Source: Sutterella sp. (GTDB lineage Bacteria > Pseudomonadota > Gammaproteobacteria > Burkholderiales > Burkholderiaceae_F). From it: a stretch of DNA of 11,013 bases. The notes under the pieces were generated by a model. It was not told where the DNA came from, did not search any database, and saw only the letters and a list, made by a program, of their open reading frames with translations. The first letter of the stretch is position 1. Every line of letters begins with the position of its first letter. Position numbers and translations under genes: made by a program. Shown here piece after piece: positions 7,976 to 11,013 of the stretch. The stretch lies in NCBI GenBank assembly GCA_020025965.1, contig JAHHRG010000059.1:1-11013 (forward strand), written 5' to 3'.

Positions 7976-7990
7976 TGATAGTAATTCTCA
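7976..7990. promoter_or_regulatory. Fur-like operator upstream of the receptor
   Basis: TGATAGTAATTCTCA agrees with the 7-1-7 Fur consensus at 12 of 14 positions and differs by one base from the yejBEF box. The symmetry extends outwards (AATGATA...TCTCATT). It covers the -10 and part of the spacer of the receptor promoter, an arrangement suited to iron-dependent repression. Confidence 0.8.
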
Positions 7991-8006
7991 TTCGCTGAGG
8001 AGTCAA
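7978..8006 (-). promoter_or_regulatory. Sigma70 promoter for the TonB-dependent receptor
   Basis: On the minus strand, TTGACT (8006-8001) stands 17 bp from TACTAT (7983-7978), matching the -35 at 5 of 6 and the -10 at 4 of 6. The predicted start is near 7971, giving a leader of about 120 nt. The geometry is the same as in the yejBEF promoter, and both continue with CATTCC after the -10. Confidence 0.75.
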
Positions 8007-8392
8007 TTGCACCAATAGATTCTTGGGAATGGAAGTGGCGCTGGGACTGTGAAAAAAATGTTTGTTTAGACGAATAACTTTAATTCTTAAAGATAAAGGA
8101 TATGATGCGCAAAAGAAGCGTCTATTTCAAAAAGGTTACATGCTATCGTTTAGGGTAGTGCATAGACTGAAATGCTTAGTAAATAAGGTTTAGAGATTGA
8201 CCGAGTTGACAGAAATGAAAAAATGATAAGCAAAGAATGATGAGATAAATTTGAAAAATCGAACAGAAAAAATTACTGACTGACCGGTCTGATGCTTATA
8301 GACTGGACACTAGGGAAAATCCTGAGTATTTTGTTTTATATTGTTGTTTTTTAGCACATGCTCGAAACGAATAAAAATTGAGACAAAAGTCG
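8007..8392. other. AT-rich intergenic stretch, no gene recognised
   Basis: About 390 bp of AT-rich sequence lies between the receptor promoter and the 3' end of the left group II intron. I find no convincing ORF, RNA gene or terminator. A lone TTGACA at 8206 on the plus strand has no matching -10, and GACCGGTC at 8282-8289 is a simple 8-bp palindrome without context. Confidence 0.6.
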
Positions 8393-8436
8393 ATCGAGTA
8401 GGAGGCGTGGGGTTATTCTCCAGGCCGTCCTCTCAC

Positions 8437-8468
8437 ACCACCCACCGCACCATTCGGTAGTGGGCGGT
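8437..8468 (-). ncRNA. Group II intron domain V (left copy)
   Basis: This 32-nt catalytic hairpin on the minus strand has a nine-pair basal stem (one G-U), a two-base CG bulge, a four-pair upper stem TACC/GGTG and a GAAT loop. The CGC triad near its 5' side is the group IIC type. Unlike the right copy, all pairings are kept, so the RNA active site could still fold. Confidence 0.75.
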
Positions 8469-8478
8469 TTCTAAAGTT

Positions 8479-8971
8479 CTACTTCCATTCCAGAGGCTTA
8501 ACCTCAACCGCGTCCGTATTCTCTTCCATGTTTTCCAAAGAATCATGCGAATGCGGTGTCTGATCCATTCGTCCATACGATCTTGCAAAGATTTATCGGG
8601 AGCGAGCGAAAAGTAATTTGCCCATCCTGACAGTTTACCTTCGGCAATGTATTCGGATGCTTTCCGCATCGCATCAAGAGCACTGCGGTTGGGGCGAAAC
8701 CCGTAGCGATACTCCGAGAACGTCGAATCAAAGATCGGCATCAGTGCCTGATTGATCGCCTGCTGGATCGTTCGATCCAGCACCGTTGGAATACCCCACC
8801 GTCGGGCTTAGGAATGTCAACACGTTTCACGGGCGAGGGAATGTATGTCCCATGCTTAATGTGATCGGTGATGCTTTTCCTGTTTCGGCGAAAGTGCGCT
8901 TCCAGTTCGTCGACGGTCATACCATTAACACTGGGGGCTCCCCTGTTCGCACGGCCCCGTTCGATTGCCAA
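8479..8971 (-). pseudogene. Group II intron reverse transcriptase/maturase remnant (left)
   Basis: Fragments of an LtrA-type intron-encoded protein are present. The N-terminal part is recognisable: NRGAPSVNGMTVDELEAHF and PKPDGGV, then after a frameshift near 8785 LDRTIQQAINQALMP and YGFRPNRSALDAM. The next residues, YIAEG, jump in frame (near 8637) to KLSGWANYFSLAPDKS of the C-terminal maturase/X region. All of the RT core between, including the YADD active site, is missing. A third gap near 8507 joins WKRIRTR to the C-terminal PLEWK and a TAG stop at 8481-8479. The frameshift looks like loss of 13 bases between two GGTA copies, and the large gap sits at GAAGGT. It cannot encode an active RT. 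The exact start is uncertain; 8971 is a TTG. Confidence 0.85.
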
Positions 8972-9554
8972 GCTGATATTGGACTTTCGTTAATCAACAT
9001 TCGGTTGATACTCCTGTTTTCGTCCACGTCGTTATCGGGGATCTCGCTAAAGCACGTTCTGGCCTCGGTTCCTCTCAGGTCCATTCCGTATTCCCTTGAG
9101 TACCTGACAGTGGGGCCCTTTCTGTTTCCCATTTCGAGTCTTGATCTGGCTCGCTCACGAGCAACGCGTCTACTAACACACATAAAAGTTTGGGCCGTCA
9201 GTGCGATGCACCTACTACGACCTCGGCTGACTTCTTTACGAATATCTATCCGTCTGACGTTCCATCGAGCATCCGGAAGGATCTCCTCAGGTATCACACA
9301 TGCGCTTCACATCTTACCAACCAGATCTACGTGACGGTTCCCGTATCCGTTGTTAGGGTTAACTGAATTGGGCCAGCGCTTCCAACCGTCCTGCCTAATA
9401 TCAGATTCCTGTTCGTTAGGCTGATGCTTTGCTATCGGCTTCCTTCATCGGGGCGTTAACATCCTAACTTTGCCGAGTCGCTAGTCCTTCTCCACGGATT
9501 GGGCGGACAGTGGACTTTCACCACAAAACACACGGGCGCTGCTGGGTGCACCCT

Positions 9555-9586
9555 AAAAAAGACGAACATTCTCAATGTCCTTTTTA
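9555..9586. terminator. Bidirectional terminator-like hairpin between the two introns
   Basis: An outer helix AAAAAG (9556-9561) with CTTTTT (9580-9585) and an inner helix ACATT (9566-9570) with AATGT (9574-9578) close on a CTC loop, with a small internal loop between them. A-runs and T-runs on both sides let it act as a terminator on either strand. It is the 5' exon for both flanking introns. The gene it once ended is not visible here. Confidence 0.6.
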
Positions 9587-9591
9587 TCGAT

Positions 9592-10878
9592 GTGCGCCCA
9601 GAAAGGGCGCGTTCTAACGGGTGAAAGTCCCGAGCGCAGGAGGTAGCACCAAGCGCATAGCCGGAGGCAAGGGGGTCCGTCGCGAGGTGGAATCTGAAGG
9701 AAGCCTGAGGCAAACCGCTGATCTGATGAACAAGAACTACATCAGGCATACGAGGATGGGTAAGGTTGCATAACAAACCACGGAATCCGAGGTGTAAATG
9801 TGGCGGATATACAGAGATCTTGGAATACCGACGGTTATTGACCGTCTGGTTCAGCAAGCCATCACCCAAGTGATGAGCGAAGCCTTTGATTTCACCTTCT
9901 CAGCGAATAGCTTCGGCTTCTGTCCCAACAGAGGGGCTCATGATGCTATCTATCAATGCGTTGGGAATTGTGATGACGGTTTCACAGTCGCCTTATAAGG
10001 AAACTGGATTCCGGCATCAAGGATAAGAGAGTGATCTCCCAGATTCACAAGATTCTGACGGCAGGTGTCTGCATTGACTCAAGAGTAGAGAAATCTGGAA
10101 TCGGTCTTCCTCAGAGAGGTCCGCTCTCTCCCTTGCTCGCCAATATCTATTTGGACGAGCTCGACAAACTACTTGAAAAGCGAGGGCACCGCTTTGCCAG
10201 ATATGCCGACGATATTGTTATTCAATGTCGCAGTCGGCGTGCAGCAGAACGGACTCTAGCTAAGGTCTGCAGATACGCAGAAGGGAGGATGCTCCTGAAA
10301 GTGAATCGCGAGAAAACTTCGGTTGCGTTCATAACCAAAGGAATTAAATTTCTGGGTTATGGATTCAAACGCGATCAGAAGACCAAGCGAATTATCTCCT
10401 CGGTCCATCAGAAATCGAGAACACGTCTGAAAGATGCGCTGAGAATCGTATTGGCCAGAAACTTAAAGTGTGGGCTTGAAGAGGTCAAGCACAGGTTGAA
10501 GGTCAAACTGTCAGGATGGGCGAATTACTTTTCGCTTGCTCCCGATAAATCTTGGCGCATTCGAATGGACGAATGGATCAGACGGCGCATCTGAATGCTT
10601 CTGTGGAAGACATGGAAAAGAATTGGGACGCGCTATAGTACCTTCTGCCAAGCAGGGGGCCAAAAAGAAACGACCTGGATGCAGATCAATACCCGTATTG
10701 GCATTCAACTAACCCGCCGATTGTCAATGCCGTGCTGAATCCAGAGTTTCTAGCAAAGCACCAATGGTGTTGGCTTAGCCCTACGACTAAGCCTCTGGAG
10801 TGGAAATAAAACTTTAGAAACCGCCCACTACCGAACGGTACGGTGTGTGGGGGGGCACATTTCGCCCCCTTTGTCAAT
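9592..10878 (+). mobile_element. Group II intron, IIC-like, degraded copy
   Basis: It starts with GTGCGCCCAG at 9592, followed by GGGTGAAAGTCCC and then GTGGAATCTGAAGGAAGCC near 9688, which are hallmark domain I phrases of group IIC introns such as that of Oceanobacillus iheyensis. Soon after GCATAACAAACCACGG the RNA jumps into the reverse transcriptase at about 9798, so distal domain I to domain III and the ORF start are deleted. After the ORF remnant comes a domain V-like hairpin (from about 10820) whose 3' strand reads GTGTGTGGG instead of a full complement. It is followed by a strong GGGGGC/GCCCCC helix as domain VI. The 3' end near 10878 (…GTCAAT) is a guess. Splicing seems unlikely. Confidence 0.78.
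9798..10809 (+). pseudogene. Group II intron reverse transcriptase/maturase remnant (right)
   Basis: A broken LtrA-type gene lies in the intron's own orientation. The N-terminus, including the first RT motifs, is absent; homology begins at about DLGIPTVIDRLVQQAITQ. The frame breaks near 9995, where the motif A aspartate region (the usual VDLDLEKFF-type stretch) is missing. It resumes with KRVISQIHKILTAGV. The block to 10594 keeps GLPQRGPLSPLLANIYLDEL, the active-site YADD (10202-10213), FLGYGF and KLSGWANYFSLAPDKS. A TGA at 10592-10594 stands where the sister copy has an arginine codon. Beyond it the reading continues through LLWKTWKRIGTRYS, shifts once more near 10692, and ends with PPIVNAVLN…KPLEWK and TAA at 10807-10809. 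There are several independent lesions, so it is a pseudogene. Confidence 0.87.
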
Positions 10879-10960
10879 TTTGGGTCTAAAAAATAAATAA
10901 AGTCCTGGCGGGCAAAAAAGCCTAGCCATCACAAAAAATAATGATCTATTGAGACGATGC

Positions 10961-11013
10961 TGTCAAGCGACATGCAAGTTGACCCACCAAACGACATAAA
11001 CTGACCCACCTAC
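10961..11013. mobile_element. Possible end of an IS21-type insertion sequence, cut by window edge
   Basis: The last 53 bases start with TGTCAAGCG. They hold an imperfect tandem repeat: CGACATGCAAGTTGACCCACC (10968-10988; 21 nt, differing in its middle) and a 19-nt version at 10992-11010, both ending in TGACCCACC. IS21-family ends begin with TG and carry several such repeats as transposase sites. No transposase is within view, so family and orientation are tentative. The 80 bases before it (10879-10960) contain nothing I recognise. Confidence 0.35.

Larger units (their letters stand above)
8393..9551 (-). mobile_element. Group II intron, IIC-like, internally deleted
   Basis: Read on the minus strand, the element opens with GTGCACCCAGC at 9551 and shows the group II phrase GGTGAAAGTCC. 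A later stretch, GAAGTCAGCCGAGGTCGTAG, is typical of the RNA just before the intron ORF. The reverse-transcriptase remnant follows, then a well-formed domain V (8468-8437: ACCGCCCAC paired with GTGGGTGGT, a GAAT loop, a CG bulge and a CGC triad). A domain VI-like helix comes next, and the end reads CCTCCTACTCGAT, as in IIC introns. The 3' boundary near 8393 is approximate. At about 1.16 kb it is well short of a full intron with ORF (about 1.8-2 kb). The 5' RNA part (8972-9551) contains no gene. Its 5' exon is a terminator-like hairpin, which fits the IIC target preference. Confidence 0.82.

Noticed and set aside
8206..8240. Plus-strand promoter from TTGACA at 8206
   Set aside because: There is no acceptable -10 at 16-18 bp, and no gene follows on that strand.
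8917..9297. 126-codon minus-strand ORF in the 5' part of the left intron
   Set aside because: It overlaps the structured intron RNA (domains I-III) and ends in a frame different from the RT; its arginine-rich translation has no family look.
9456..9869. 137-codon minus-strand ORF across both intron 5' ends
   Set aside because: It crosses the terminator hairpin and the start of the plus-strand intron, so it is a chance frame over RNA-coding sequence.

Overview
The window looks like a piece of a Gram-negative, probably betaproteobacterial chromosome. A TonB-dependent outer-membrane receptor, signal peptides and a Yej-type importer are all present. The protein flavour resembles gut Burkholderiales such as Sutterellaceae, but that taxonomic guess is weak because no RNA or housekeeping marker is present. 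All genuine protein-coding genes lie on the minus strand. The right-hand third is non-coding or mobile DNA.

Layout, in transcription order from right to left: an AT-rich promoter region (7849-8392) drives a TonB-dependent receptor (7848 to 5371). A GC-rich intrinsic terminator (about 5313-5355) follows. Next comes yejA, a periplasmic family-5 solute-binding protein (5282 to 3462), then a 322-bp regulatory gap. After the gap are the tightly overlapping yejB-yejE-yejF genes (3139 to past the left edge), which encode two permeases and a double ATPase. Each junction in yejBEF is an ATGA stop/start overlap.

The main biological signal is that the receptor and yejBEF carry almost the same promoter. 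Each has a TTGACA-like -35, a 17-bp spacer and a TA(C/G)TAT -10. Each is overlapped by a 15-bp Fur-like box that matches the 7-1-7 consensus at 12 of 14 positions. I infer one iron-responsive import route: outer-membrane receptor, periplasmic YejA, then YejBEF in the inner membrane. Its ligand could be a peptide-like siderophore, a metallophore or another iron-linked oligopeptide. The receptor leader also carries a hairpin followed by a U-run. The yejB leader carries a possible 24-codon ORF whose stop overlaps the ribosome-binding site of a TTG-started yejB.

The right third (about 8393-10878) holds two decayed group II introns with IIC-like features, placed head to head. Their 5' ends (9551 minus, 9592 plus) lie 40 bp apart, on either side of a hairpin with A- and T-runs that can act as a terminator in both directions. 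This fits the known preference of group IIC introns for sites just downstream of terminators. Both intron-encoded reverse transcriptases are pseudogenes. The left copy keeps a well-formed domain V but has lost most of the RT core. The right copy keeps YADD but has a damaged domain V. The 3' parts of the two copies are very similar while the 5' parts are not, which suggests exchange. The last about 50 bp carry imperfect repeats resembling the end of an IS21-type element that runs off the window.
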